A program made the position numbers and the translations under genes. The notes under the pieces were generated by a model. That model did not search any database, was not told the origin of the DNA, and worked only from the letters and a program-made list of their open reading frames with translations. This document shows, piece by piece, positions 30,929 to 38,881 of a stretch of 64,000 nucleotides of DNA (position 1 is the first letter of the stretch; each line of letters starts with the position of its first letter). Source of the stretch: Paracoccaceae bacterium (lineage in GTDB: Bacteria; Pseudomonadota; Alphaproteobacteria; Rhodobacterales; Rhodobacteraceae); assembly GCA_020425085.1 (NCBI GenBank), contig JAGQRW010000007.1:496001-560000 (forward strand), given 5' to 3'.

Positions 30929-31629
30929 GTCGATGAGGCCCAGGCCCTTGCCGGGTCTTCCTCGGCATAGTCACGCAGCGACATCACGTTGTCGATCAGT
31001 GCATGGTTCTGGTTGATCCTGACTCCCTTGTCGCGCAGCTTGTGAAAGGCACGCGACAGGCTTTCGGGTTTCAGTCCAAGACGACCCGCGATCAGCACCT
31101 TGTCATAGGGCAACGTCACCGTGCAGGTGCCGGATTCGCAAGGCGCAAGATCAAGCAGGAATTCCGCCACCCGCTGCGCCCCGGTCTGCGCCTTTAGCTG
31201 TTCCACCTGCGCCACCAGTTCGTGCAGATGCTGAAAAGTTGCGGCCAGGATCGACATGGCGAATTCCGGGCATTCGCAGATCAGCCGCCGCAATACCTCG
31301 GCATCAATGCGGATCAGGGCGGTGTCGGTCACCGCTTCAGCCGTCACCGGGTAATTGTCGTTCCTGAGCGACGCCGCCTCGCCAAAGCTTTGGCTTTTGG
31401 TGACCACATGCACCACCGCTTCGGCACCGTTGGCGGCGATGCGGAAAATCTTTACCCAGCCTTCGGCGACGATATAGATCGCATTGGCCTGTTCGCCTTG
31501 CAGAAAGATCGTGGCACCGCGATCGAGTTCAAGCACCCTGGCCGAGGCAAGCACGGTTTCCACCAGATCAGGCGGCGTCCTGAGCAGGAGCAGCGAATTC
31601 ATGGCGATTTTTTTGTGTTCGGGTTTCAT
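30925..31629 (-). CDS. Crp/Fnr family regulator, Dnr/NnrR-like
   Basis: 234 residues. A cyclic-nucleotide-type beta barrel spans about 15-125, a dimerisation helix follows (TFQHLHELVAQVEQLK), then a winged HTH. The recognition helix reads LKPESLSRAFHKL: Glu189, Ser192 and Arg193 stand where FNR-type proteins contact TTGA half-sites. There is no N-terminal Cys set for a 4Fe-4S cluster, so this is not an oxygen-sensing FNR but a Dnr/Nnr-type protein, which usually senses NO through heme. It lies next to the nir genes and the matching box at 27357. Confidence 0.85.
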   Translation of the reverse strand: MKPEHKKIAMNSLLLLRTPPDLVETVLASARVLELDRGATIFLQGEQANAIYIVAEGWVKIFRIAANGAEAVVHVVTKSQSFGEAASLRNDNYPVTAEAVTDTALIRIDAEVLRRLICECPEFAMSILAATFQHLHELVAQVEQLKAQTGAQRVAEFLLDLAPCESGTCTVTLPYDKVLIAGRLGLKPESLSRAFHKLRDKGVRINQNHALIDNVMSLRDYAEEDPARAWASST

Positions 31630-31660
31630 ACGCTATTTCCAGCCGCTTAAGCCTGTACTT

Positions 31661-31672
31661 GCATGGCCATGC
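31661..31672. promoter_or_regulatory. 12-bp perfect palindrome upstream of the Crp/Fnr gene
   Basis: GCATGGCCATGC, 32 bp upstream of the regulator ATG, in the 208-bp spacer to xdhC. A possible operator; it does not look like an FNR-type site. Confidence 0.3.
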
Positions 31673-31837
31673 CCGGTTTTCCATGCGGTCATTGGGCGCA
31701 AGTAGTAATCCGGCATTGATATTGCCGCGTCAGCAGCAGCTTAATACGGGTTCCTTGGGCGAATGCAATGCCGCGTTGTCGGGTTTGGCTGCGACTTCTG
31801 GTCTGGTGCCTGCTGCGCGCTGATGGCGTCAGGCGGA

Positions 31838-32755
31838 TCAATCCCACATCGCAACGGACAGAACCTCGGCCAGAACGCTGACCGCCAGGGTGCGGGCGTC
31901 ACGTGCCGAAGGGATCAGGCCGATCGGCCCTTTCAGTCGGTCGAGTTCCTCTGGCGCCACGCCAAGTGCGATGATCTCGGCCATCCTGGCATCGCGGGCG
32001 CGCTGACTGCCCTGCGCACCGATATAAAACGCATCTGTGGTCAGGGCATCCTTCAGGATTTCCGGCTCCCAGTCATGATCGTGAAAAAACAGGATCACCG
32101 CTGACCAGCGGTCGGGCCGCAGTTCCGCCGGAAAAGCCTTTTGTTTGAGTTGCCTTGTGGCGCATCCGGCACGGGCGGCGAATTCCAGCGTTTCGGGATC
32201 CGGTGACAGCAAAAGGTTGGGATAGCCCGCCGACTGCACCAGCGAGGCAAAGGTGCTGGCCTCGGGGCCTTTGCCGAACACATGAAACATTATTTCGGGC
32301 AACAGGCGGACGTTGAATCCATCGCCAAGGTAACCGGTCCTGCCTTCTGCCAGCACCCGCAAATCGCCGCTTTCAAGGTTGATGTTCAGGGTCACCGCCC
32401 GCCGCTCGGCGCGAATTCCGGCCAGTTCGGCCAGAACCTTGCGATCCGGGCGAGGCAACAGCAAAATCTCCAGCCCGCCACCGCAAGGTAGCTTGATATC
32501 CATGAAGGGCGATCCCTGACCGTAAACAACCCTCGACGGCTTGCCGTCTTTCAGTGCCTGTATTGCATGCAATACCAGATCGGATTCGATACAGCCCGAG
32601 GAAAGCGTGCTGACCCGGCTGCCATCCTGAAAAATCGCCATCATCGCGCCAATCGGGCGATAAGACGGCCCACTGACCCCGATGATGACCGCCAGAACCG
32701 CATCGTCAGCAGACTTGTCAAGCGCATCGAGCGGATCTTTTACCGGGCCTTCCAT
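31838..32755 (-). CDS. XdhC/CoxI family protein (molybdenum enzyme maturation)
   Basis: 305 residues. The N-terminal XdhC_CoxI domain shows SYRPIGAMMAIF and STLSSGCIESDL, and the C-terminal Rossmann-like XdhC_C domain shows YIGAQGSQRARDARM and GLIPSARDARTLAVSVLAEV. Such proteins sulfurate or insert molybdenum cofactor for xanthine dehydrogenase-type enzymes. No molybdenum hydroxylase gene is in the window, so the client is unknown. It is the last chromosomal gene before the integrated element. Confidence 0.85.
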   Translation of the reverse strand: MEGPVKDPLDALDKSADDAVLAVIIGVSGPSYRPIGAMMAIFQDGSRVSTLSSGCIESDLVLHAIQALKDGKPSRVVYGQGSPFMDIKLPCGGGLEILLLPRPDRKVLAELAGIRAERRAVTLNINLESGDLRVLAEGRTGYLGDGFNVRLLPEIMFHVFGKGPEASTFASLVQSAGYPNLLLSPDPETLEFAARAGCATRQLKQKAFPAELRPDRWSAVILFFHDHDWEPEILKDALTTDAFYIGAQGSQRARDARMAEIIALGVAPEELDRLKGPIGLIPSARDARTLAVSVLAEVLSVAMWD

Positions 32756-32942
32756 CTGAATTTACTACCTGCTGTCTGGCTGGGCGTTATGCTGGCCGGA
32801 TCATAGCGGAGAATGCGGCAACGGCAAGATCTGCCGGCAGAGGTGGCGGCAAGCGGATTGTCGCGGCCATTGGCGAACCAGCGATATTGCAACGGTTCTG
32901 TAAACAAGCGACCCGGGAATTGCCGCGCGGTCTGGGAAATCA

Positions 32943-32991
32943 GTGGTGAGCCGGTCGGGGTTCGAACCCGAGACCTACTGATTAAAAGTCA
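32943..32991. repeat. left attachment-site repeat: 3' fragment of tRNA-Lys
   Basis: 49 bp identical to 39193-39241. It contains the CCA end, T-arm and anticodon arm of tRNA-Lys(TTT) in minus orientation but not the 5' half, so it is not a working tRNA. It marks the left junction of the 6.25-kb element; the integrase gene starts 167 bp to its right. Confidence 0.95.
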
Positions 32992-33095
32992 AATTCTGGG
33001 GTCTAACTTGGCCCCACTTTGTAAAACTATCGGGGCAGGTAATACGCCTTATATTATTGATACTTGCTTGTGTTGTTAGCTTCTGTTACTAACTT

Positions 33096-33142
33096 GGGGT
33101 AACAGTACAAACCGCGCAAATCCGTTACCCCAGTGTTACCCC
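33096..33142. repeat. GTTACCCC repeats at the left end, possible integrase arm sites
   Basis: GTTACCCC occurs at 33124-33131 and 33135-33142, with an inverted copy (GGGGTAAC) at 33096-33103, just before the integrase ATG. The same pair recurs near the right end. Short repeated sites near both att cores are what an integrase arm-binding domain or an excisionase would need. Confidence 0.6.
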
Positions 33143-33157
33143 AGAGGATATTTGAAC

Positions 33158-34408
33158 ATGGCAAAGGCACTCACGACAAAGGCGATAGAGGCTGCGAAAC
33201 CGGGCGACAATCGCCGCGAAATCCCCGACCCGGCACTATCCGGGCTTTATCTGGTGGTTCAGCCGTCCGGGGTGAAATCCTGGGCCTTGCGTTATCGCTT
33301 CGCAGGCAAGCCGAAAAAGTTGACGCTGGGCCGCTGGCCGGTGATGGGGCTGGCCGATGCCCGCGCCGCCGCGTCCGATGCTATCGAGGCGGTGGAACTT
33401 GGCAATGATCCGGGCGCGGCCAAGAAAGCGACCAAAGCGGCACGTCTGGAAGCGCAGCTGTCCGAGCGCGACAAGATCAAGACGCTGGTGGGGCAATACG
33501 GCAAGCGGCACCTGTCCACACTGAAATCCGGCCATCACGTCAAGCGCGAGTTGGAACGGCATGTGGTGGCAGTCTGGGGCGAGCGTGATATTCACGACAT
33601 TTCCAAGCGCGACGTGATCGACCTGCTGGACGGGATAGCCGATACCGGGCGGGTTGTGACGGCAAACCGCGTCCGGGCTTATCTGGGCAAATTCCTAAAC
33701 TGGTGCGCCGAGCGCGATATCATCGACCAGTCGCCAGCCATGGGCGTTAAACCGGCGGCAAAGGAAAAGAGCCGCGACCGGGTATTGAGCGATGATGAAA
33801 TTCGCTGGTTTTGGCGGGCCTGTGACGATCTGGGCCAGCCATGGGGCCACCTTGGCAAAACGCTGCTTTTGACCGGCCAGCGGCTGGGCGAAGTCGTGGG
33901 CATGACCGATCGGGAGGTTAACGGCGATACGTGGCACCTTGAGGCTGACCGCACGAAAAACGGGCGGGCGCATGATGTGCCGTTGTCAGAAGCCGCACGG
34001 GCCGTTCTGGGGGCCGTGGAGCGCGTAAGGGGGGCGGCGGGGTATGTGTTTACCACGACCGGCACAAGCCCCGTGAGCGGCTATTTCAAAGGCCGGAATC
34101 ACATTGCCAAACGTATGACGGAAATCGCCAGCGATGAATGCGGCGAAGCGGTGGAAATCCCGCATTGGACGTTTCACGATCTGCGCCGCACGGCGGCTAC
34201 CGGCATGGCGCGGCTGGGCATTCCGGTGCGCGTGACCGAGGCCGTTTTGAATCATGTGAGCGGCACCGCCGGGGGCATTGTGAGCGTCTATCAGCGGCAC
34301 GACTACGCCGACGAAAAACGGGCCGCGCTGGACGCATGGGCGCGTCTTGTTGGTGATCTGGTCGATGGTCGGGCGGATAACGTGGTGCGGATTGGCGGGG
34401 CGCGATGA
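33158..34408 (+). CDS. int: tyrosine recombinase, integrase of the tRNA-Lys element
   Basis: 416 residues from ATG 33158. The N-terminal DUF4102 arm-binding domain (AKALTTKAIEAAKPGDNRRE, then PKKLTLGRWPVMGLADAR) is followed by a core-binding helical region and the catalytic domain. Catalytic residues are Arg in TGQRLGEVVG, His/Arg in HDLRRTAATG, His in LNHVSG and Tyr in SVYQRHDY. P4-type integrases of this class use tRNA 3' ends. The gene reads into the element from the left junction; it is full length. Confidence 0.95.
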   Translation: MAKALTTKAIEAAKPGDNRREIPDPALSGLYLVVQPSGVKSWALRYRFAGKPKKLTLGRWPVMGLADARAAASDAIEAVELGNDPGAAKKATKAARLEAQLSERDKIKTLVGQYGKRHLSTLKSGHHVKRELERHVVAVWGERDIHDISKRDVIDLLDGIADTGRVVTANRVRAYLGKFLNWCAERDIIDQSPAMGVKPAAKEKSRDRVLSDDEIRWFWRACDDLGQPWGHLGKTLLLTGQRLGEVVGMTDREVNGDTWHLEADRTKNGRAHDVPLSEAARAVLGAVERVRGAAGYVFTTTGTSPVSGYFKGRNHIAKRMTEIASDECGEAVEIPHWTFHDLRRTAATGMARLGIPVRVTEAVLNHVSGTAGGIVSVYQRHDYADEKRAALDAWARLVGDLVDGRADNVVRIGGAR

Positions 34409-34866
34409 TGAGCGAAAGCGACGATAAAATACATACGACTGACTACGCCTTTGGACAGGCGGTCATGCGCGCCGGGCGGTCTTTTGTGGCAGCCAAGGGA
34501 AAAGAACCAGCAATCGAAGGTGCGGACTTGGCGGCGATGCTACGTGGCGGAATGCCGCTTGGGCCGGGTGAGCGTGAGGAATTGGCGCAATTAGTAACTG
34601 GCGAATGGCGGAGACGGGCCGGTGAAGCTGGAAAAGCCCGAAAAGTGCACCCTGAAACCCCCGAGGTCATCGCCGTTGACGTTGCATATCAGGAAGCGAT
34701 TGCTTCAAATCAAGAAAGGTTCGGCAGGGACTATCCCGAAAATGCAAGGCAGGCCGTCGCAGACCAATTTTCGATTTCAAAAGCAACTGTCAAAAACTAC
34801 GTCGAGATGCGGCAGGAGCGTCAAGAGGCTATTCGAGAAGTGAAAGCGCGCGCGCCCATAACCTAA
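34405..34866 (+). CDS. hypothetical protein of the element, possible helix-turn-helix
   Basis: 153 residues, acidic to neutral, cytoplasmic. I do not recognise the family. The C-terminal part ARQAVADQFSISKATVKNYV reads like a helix-turn-helix, suggesting DNA binding. The start overlaps the integrase stop (ATGATG around 34405), so it is co-translated with int and could be an excision or copy-control factor; inference. Confidence 0.6.
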   Translation: MMSESDDKIHTTDYAFGQAVMRAGRSFVAAKGKEPAIEGADLAAMLRGGMPLGPGEREELAQLVTGEWRRRAGEAGKARKVHPETPEVIAVDVAYQEAIASNQERFGRDYPENARQAVADQFSISKATVKNYVEMRQERQEAIREVKARAPIT

Positions 34867-34956
34867 TACTTCGCGGATTGAGGCTTTGCATTTTGCCGAA
34901 ACCGAAAATGTGTGAATAATGGGGTGCCATGACCTAACAAAAAGGGACGTGGCACC

Positions 34957-35316
34957 ATGAACACCAAAACACGAAACGAGCGCGACGACTTCGCGCAATC
35001 GCATTCCAGCCTTCGCCGGATTCAGTCGGCAGTCGTTCGCGGATTGTGCGGCGGAATCGCTGATATGACGCTTTATCGCTGGCTGGCCGATCCCGAAAAA
35101 GGTTTTCCAAAGCCGATTTATATCGGGCGCCGCCGATTTTGGGTGGAAGCCGAAATCTTCGCTTGGCTGGAAGCCCAAGCAACCAAGGCACCTGCCAAAC
35201 CGGCTGTGGCGCTGGCCGCACCAAAACCCAAAGCGCAGCCGACTGAAGCGACGCTGGCACTAAAACCCAAAGCCGCACCTGACGGAACCTCAAATGCGAC
35301 GCTGGCCGCAAAATGA
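34957..35316 (+). CDS. AlpA-like transcriptional regulator / excisionase
   Basis: 119 residues. MTLYRWLADPEKGFPKPIYI followed by GRRRFWVEAEIFAWL is the MerR-type winged-helix of AlpA/excisionase proteins that accompany P4-type integrases. The C-terminus (about 75-119) is a low-complexity Ala/Lys/Pro tail (APKPKAQPTEATLALKPKA). AAAGGGA lies 8 bases before the ATG. Likely controls int or bends DNA during excision. Confidence 0.75.
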   Translation: MNTKTRNERDDFAQSHSSLRRIQSAVVRGLCGGIADMTLYRWLADPEKGFPKPIYIGRRRFWVEAEIFAWLEAQATKAPAKPAVALAAPKPKAQPTEATLALKPKAAPDGTSNATLAAK

Positions 35317-35318
35317 AA

Positions 35319-35345
35319 CCCGCGCCGAGGGACGGGCGCGGGCTT
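35319..35345 (+). terminator. terminator after the AlpA-like gene
   Basis: CCCGCGCC, 8-base loop, GGCGCGGG (perfect 8-bp stem, 35319-35342) followed by CTTTC, 3 bases after the stop codon. Confidence 0.6.
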
Positions 35346-35424
35346 TCAAACACTCTACAAAGCAAGGTAGCTTTGGGGTATCATAGCACCGCGCGACGCC
35401 TTCGGCAAGCCGAGGCACGAGCAA

Positions 35425-35820
35425 ATGACTAAAATTCTTCAAAAACACATGCCAGACGCATTCAAGCGTGTCGCCCGCATGGTGGGCTATTCGCTGCTGC
35501 TGGGTGACACCGAAGCCTGGCACCGCCTGACAGTGGTGCTGTCGGCGCGGCTGACGCCAGAACAACGGGCTGCCATGGCCTGGGCTGCCCTGCGATCTCT
35601 GACGCCCGGACAGGTTGCTGCCGTGGCTGAAACCGTTCTGCCCCAACGTGCAGGCCAACCGATTGCCCTGTTGTTCAATTACATGGATGAAGCGGCTTTC
35701 TGGGCTGATATGGCCAGCGAAGGAGAGTTAAAAGCCTATGCGCTGGCCAGCTTCACCCGTCTGTCACCGGACAATCAAGCGGCTTTCCTTGACTATGTGC
35801 AGGAGAGGGCAGCGGCATGA
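35425..35820 (+). CDS. hypothetical protein of the element
   Basis: 131 residues, helical, no membrane segment and no motif I recognise (LTPEQRAAMAWAALRSLTPG is typical of its texture). Its stop overlaps the start of the ATPase gene as ATGA, so it is probably made together with it, as is common for small proteins in phage-like replication modules. Confidence 0.6.
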   Translation: MTKILQKHMPDAFKRVARMVGYSLLLGDTEAWHRLTVVLSARLTPEQRAAMAWAALRSLTPGQVAAVAETVLPQRAGQPIALLFNYMDEAAFWADMASEGELKAYALASFTRLSPDNQAAFLDYVQERAAA

Positions 35821-36600
35821 ATGCTTTTAACGATCTCGGCTCTCAAGACGCTGCACACCGCGCGGGCCATCCGACGGCACCCGACGAGCGGGCCGCACCC
35901 GATAGGGCGTCGCGGTTTTATTCGGCGGCATCGCTCAAGGGCAAACCCGTCAAGCCGCGTGAGTGGCTGGTGCAGGGTCTGGTTCCCAAAAAGACCGTCA
36001 CCTTGTTTAGCGGCGACGGTGGCGCGGGCAAGAGCCTGCTGGCGCTGCAACTGGCCATCGCTGTCACAGCGCAAACCGCTTGGATTGGCAAGACCGTCAA
36101 CACCGGCGGCGTGATCTACCTGTCGGCAGAGGACGACAACGACGAACTGCACCGGCGCGTTGACGACATTCTGCGCGCTGAGGGGCGTGATTATGACGAT
36201 CTGTCGGGCCTGACCCTGCGTTCATTGGCGGGCGAGGATGCGCTGTTGGCAATCGAATCCGGCGTGGCGCTGATGCAGACGGAATTGTTCAAGGAACTGG
36301 ATGCGCGGGCCGTAGATGAAGCCCCGGCGCTGATCGTGGTGGATACCCTGGCCGATGTTTACCCGGCCAATGAGAACGACCGGGCCAAGGTTCGGCAGTT
36401 TGTCGGCATCCTTCGCGGGCTGGCGCTAAAGCGGAACTGCGCAGTGCTGATGCTCGCGCACCCGTCACTGACCGGCCTGAACTCTGGCACCGGCACAAGC
36501 GGCAGCACGGCATGGAACAACTCTGTGCGGTCCCGGCTCTACCTGTCGCGGATTACTGACAACGGGTTCGAGGCTGACCCTGAGGGCGCAAGGGGTTTGC
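35817..36600 (+). pseudogene. truncated RepA-like RecA-fold ATPase
   Basis: About 260 recognisable residues of an AAA_25/RSF1010 RepA-type helicase-ATPase. Walker A is SGDGGAGKS, Walker B is ALIVVDTLADVY, and the sensor region is MLAHPSLTG with GSTAWNNSVRSRLYLSR. After ITDNGFEADPEGAR the family sequence stops abruptly at about 36590; the frame then runs through unrelated codons to 36761 (314 residues in all). The C-terminal strand and oligomer-contact part expected in relatives is missing. Hence probably inactive, although the Walker motifs are intact. Confidence 0.7.
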
Positions 36601-36975
36601 AAGATCGACCCGACCGATGTTGCGTCGGCAATTCTTCGCAGCGATCTGCGGGCGCAGTGGTTCAAAATGCCCCAGACGCGCCGTCAAATCATCCTGCACG
36701 AACCGCCTGCCTTGCTGGCAACCGCCATTCTGGAACTGCCCGAGGCTTTTCATGGCTTTGATACCGAAGCCGCCGACCGGCTGCTGGAAGCGGCATTCGG
36801 GCAGGAATTCCCGGAACAGGCGGGCCAGATTGCGGAACTGCGCGAGGTTGCGGCTTTCGTTGCTACCGGATTGGAAGTTGCACGCGACGATGCCATGCGA
36901 ACGTTGGCGATCGACATTTCCCGGTTTAACGAGATTGTCTGGCACGGCAAGCCGCTCGATAAAGACGCGGCATAA
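36589..36975 (+). pseudogene. headless C-terminal remnant of an unidentified protein
   Basis: In a different frame from the ATPase, coding-quality sequence begins at the junction (KIDPTDVASAILRSDLRAQW) and runs to a stop at 36975, ending FNEIVWHGKPLDKDAA. The first in-frame ATG is at 36667. It has no start of its own at the junction, so it looks like the 3' end of a gene fused here by deletion. Family not recognised. Confidence 0.55.
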
Positions 36976-36990
36976 GTTGCCTGCAAAACG

Positions 36991-37014
36991 GGCCGGGGGC
37001 AATGTTTCCCGGCC
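36991..37014 (+). terminator. hairpin after the remnant gene
   Basis: GGCCGGG, 10-base loop, CCCGGCC, 16 bases after the stop; no T-run follows. Probably a rho-independent terminator remnant or a processing hairpin. Confidence 0.4.
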
Positions 37015-37109
37015 TGATAGGTTCAACAGACATTCCCAGCAAAGCCCCTGCCAGCCCCTGAGAGCGCCCTACAGCGCCTTGTCGCCCATTGGCACCTATT
37101 GCCCCGATC

Positions 37110-37335
37110 GGCCTTAGGCGGGCCTGTGGCGGGCAAACCGTCGCCATATCAGCCGCCAAGGACGCGGCAAAACGAGCGGCACGGGTTCTAGAGGCGGCAG
37201 TAGGGCAGGCATTAGGCGCGACAGAGCAGGGCAAGCGGACTGACCTGCAACCTCTTACCCATGAGAAAGAAGTTGGAGTAACTGAAAAGAACCGTTCGCT
37301 GTTTCGCCGCATGTCCAAACACCGTGACGTGGGGA
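37110..37335 (+). pseudogene. fragment of a ParB-type/methyltransferase-associated protein
   Basis: Plus-strand sequence encodes ISAAKDAAKRAARVLEAAVG, then QGKRTDLQPLTHEKEVGV and TEKNRSLFRRMSKHRDV. This resembles the helical region that follows the HTH in phage ParB-like proteins. The resemblance ends at the palindrome at 37328-37346. No ribosome binding site or plausible complete gene. Confidence 0.45.
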
Positions 37336-37406
37336 ATTTCCCCACGCTGTTCCGAAATGTGCCGTCTGCGCCCACTGTCTTATTCAACTGGGGAATTTCC
37401 CCAGTT
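37328..37406. repeat. twin palindromes sharing TGGGGAATTTCCCCA
   Basis: Two perfect palindromes share 15 identical bases: 37328-37346 (9-bp arms) and 37386-37406 (10-bp arms). The second falls in the codons for GEIPQ of the antisense HTH fragment. The first marks the place where plus-strand coding resemblance stops and minus-strand resemblance begins. Confidence 0.75.
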
Positions 37407-37621
37407 TGCTCTAACTCCGACTTGACGGCGGCAACCGTTTTATGGTCAACGCCCAGCCCAACGGCGACCTGCCGATTGCTCTTTTCCGGGGTCTCCTTCA
37501 ATTGCTCTGCAATGAGGGCGCGCTTTTGGGAGCGGTCTAGGTGGCGGCGGGCAAGGTTAAGCTGTCTGGCGTGGGTGCGCTTTTCGTCCTCGGTCAGCCC
37601 CTTGCGAACGAACCGTGGCAA
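37388..37621 (-). pseudogene. HTH fragment of a ParB-like/MT-A70-associated protein
   Basis: Minus-strand codons give LTEDEKRTHARQLNLARRHL, then DRSQKRALIAEQLKETPEKS, NRQVAVGLGVDHKTVAAVKS and ELEQTGEIPQLNKTVGADG. This is the very recognisable DNA-binding segment of phage ParB-domain DNA-methylase-type proteins. The ParB nuclease-like N-terminal domain and everything after DG are absent. An open frame continues to 36926 but is antisense to other fragments. Confidence 0.7.
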
Positions 37622-37644
37622 TCAATACACAAATCCAGAAGAAA

Positions 37645-37681
37645 GTGGAGGTCCTGCCACTCCAAGTGGCACGACCTCCAC
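37645..37681. repeat. near-perfect 17-bp-arm palindrome
   Basis: GTGGAGGTC-C-TGCCACT, loop CCA, AGTGGCA-C-GACCTCCAC: one mismatch in 17-bp arms. The inner TGCCACT-CCA-AGTGGCA also occurs in the MT-A70 gene linker (around 38597-38615), but the outer arms do not, as if the palindrome had been extended by snap-back copying. Confidence 0.65.
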
Positions 37682-37718
37682 TCCCAAGCCGAAAGAAGAG
37701 TCAACACCAAAGCATTCC

Positions 37719-37777
37719 GAAAAGCCGAAGATTGAAAAGCCCAACCGCGCCAGCGACAAGAAAGCGGAAGCCAGCGG
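37719..37777. repeat. 59-bp inverted repeat, copy 1 (partner 38469-38527)
   Basis: The 59 bp coding for EKPKIEKPNRASDKKAEASG differs by one base from the reverse complement of 38469-38527. Such an inverted pair 0.7 kb apart could support inversion of the intervening DNA. Confidence 0.8.
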
Positions 37778-37972
37778 GCAATGGCGGCGGCTAAATTGGC
37801 GAATTTGAAGATTGGTGGAAACCAGTACAGCGGAGCCTCTGCAAATTTGCAGACCCTACCTTTTGGCGGAACTACTAAATTGGCGAATATGCAAGAGGGC
37901 AGGCCAAAACATAACTCAGCAAATTTGCGGAGTTTACCGCTGTCGGAGTTAGCAGCACCTAAACCGCCTATT

Positions 37973-38881
37973 TCACATGACCCCGACTAAGCAAAACTCG
38001 CACTGCATCCGCAGCCAAGCGCCCATGCCGATTTTTTCCTTGTCCCAAACAAGGTTGGCTTTGTATGTGAAGCCCCATGCGTCCAGCAGTTCCTTGGCGT
38101 CCCAGATAAATTGATGCGTCGTCCAAAGGAACAGAGCGCAATCATCTGCAAACGGCGGTGCTAACTCCAAAAGCTGCGCCTGCGTCATTTCTGGATATGG
38201 GTTTGCAACACGACTTCCGGCCGGGTCGTATGATCTGCCGTAATTCCAAGGCGGGTCCATCGTAACGACCTCGAACACGCCTTCGGGAAGCGCCAATGCG
38301 CCGTTTTCAATATCCTCACGCTGGCGCTCAATATCGGCGGCATGCGCTTCCGTCTTGGCGATATTTACCGCCTTGTTGCTTTGAAACTCGCCTGCAATAA
38401 CTCGCGCCAAAAGGTCGGGGCGGTGCTTTTCTAGCCACTCCATGCGCTCGACGGTGCCTCTGTCCGTGCCGCTGGCTTCCGCTTTCTTGTCGCTGGCGCG
38501 GTTGGGCTTTTCAATCTTTGGCTTTTCGGCTGGTTTGGGTTTTGTTTTTGGCTCTGGGTTTGGGTTAATATCTTCTTTTTTATCGTCAAAAACAGTCGTG
38601 CCACTTGGAGTGGCATCACTGTTTTCCACATCCGGCTTTGCCGCGTTGTCGTTCCCCTTAGCCGCCTCTGCCCGCGCCTTATTAGCCTCATCTTGAATGC
38701 GCTTCCGCTCAGCCTGCCAAGCATCGCCGCCTTCTGCGCTCAGCTTCCAAGCGTGAAAGCGGATTTCCGGCGTGAGGACGCAGCGGCTTATGTCGTGTCG
38801 CTCAATATCCACCGTCGCCACCTGACGGAAAGCCAGCGGGCAATGGCAGCGGCAAAGCTGGCGAATATGAAGAGCGGACAC
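37973..38881 (-). pseudogene. truncated MT-A70 family adenine methyltransferase
   Basis: 302-codon frame. From about residue 35 it looks authentic: Lys/Glu-rich linker (QAERKRIQDEANKARAEAAK), then an HTH-like TVERMEWLEKHRPDLLARVI, then the methyltransferase start VVTMDPPWNYGRSYDP with the catalytic DPPW, and FLWTTHQFIWDAKELLDAWG. It stops after LRMQCEFCLVG, so the last roughly 60-70 residues usual for the family are missing, including the C-terminal SAM-pocket strands. The first 30 residues (MSALHIRQLCRCHCPLAFR) are antisense to another fragment. Probably inactive. Confidence 0.7.
38469..38527. repeat. 59-bp inverted repeat, copy 2 (partner 37719-37777)
   Basis: Lies inside the MT-A70 gene linker and is the reverse complement of 37719-37777 with one mismatch. 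Confidence 0.8.

Larger units (their letters stand above)
37640..37990 (+). pseudogene. hybrid fragment: MT-A70 gene linker joined to an HTH segment
   Basis: The first part encodes the linker PATPSGTTSTPKPKEES to EKPKIEKPNRASDKKAEAS, nearly identical to part of the minus-strand MT-A70 gene. At GAAGCCAGCGG the sequence switches to SQRAMAAAKLANLKIGG and a second TKLANMQEG segment, as in the HTH fragment near 38820. The join uses 11 bp that both parents share. It is not a functional gene. Confidence 0.6.

Noticed and set aside
31754..31767. FNR-type box TTGGGCGAATGCAA upstream of the regulator gene
   Set aside because: Only the outer TTG/CAA match; inner positions do not fit TTGAT/ATCAA.
32943..32991. 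A second tRNA-Lys gene
   Set aside because: Only the 3' part is present; the acceptor 5' strand and D-arm are missing, so it is an att fragment.
34405..35316. Toxin-antitoxin pair in the element
   Set aside because: The two small genes are separated by about 90 bp, and the second is clearly AlpA-like; neither resembles a known toxin.
36926..37387. Continuation of the minus-strand HTH frame as a 231-residue protein
   Set aside because: Beyond GEIPQLNKTVGADG the residues are antisense to other fragments and Arg/Ser/Pro-rich, so the open frame is accidental.
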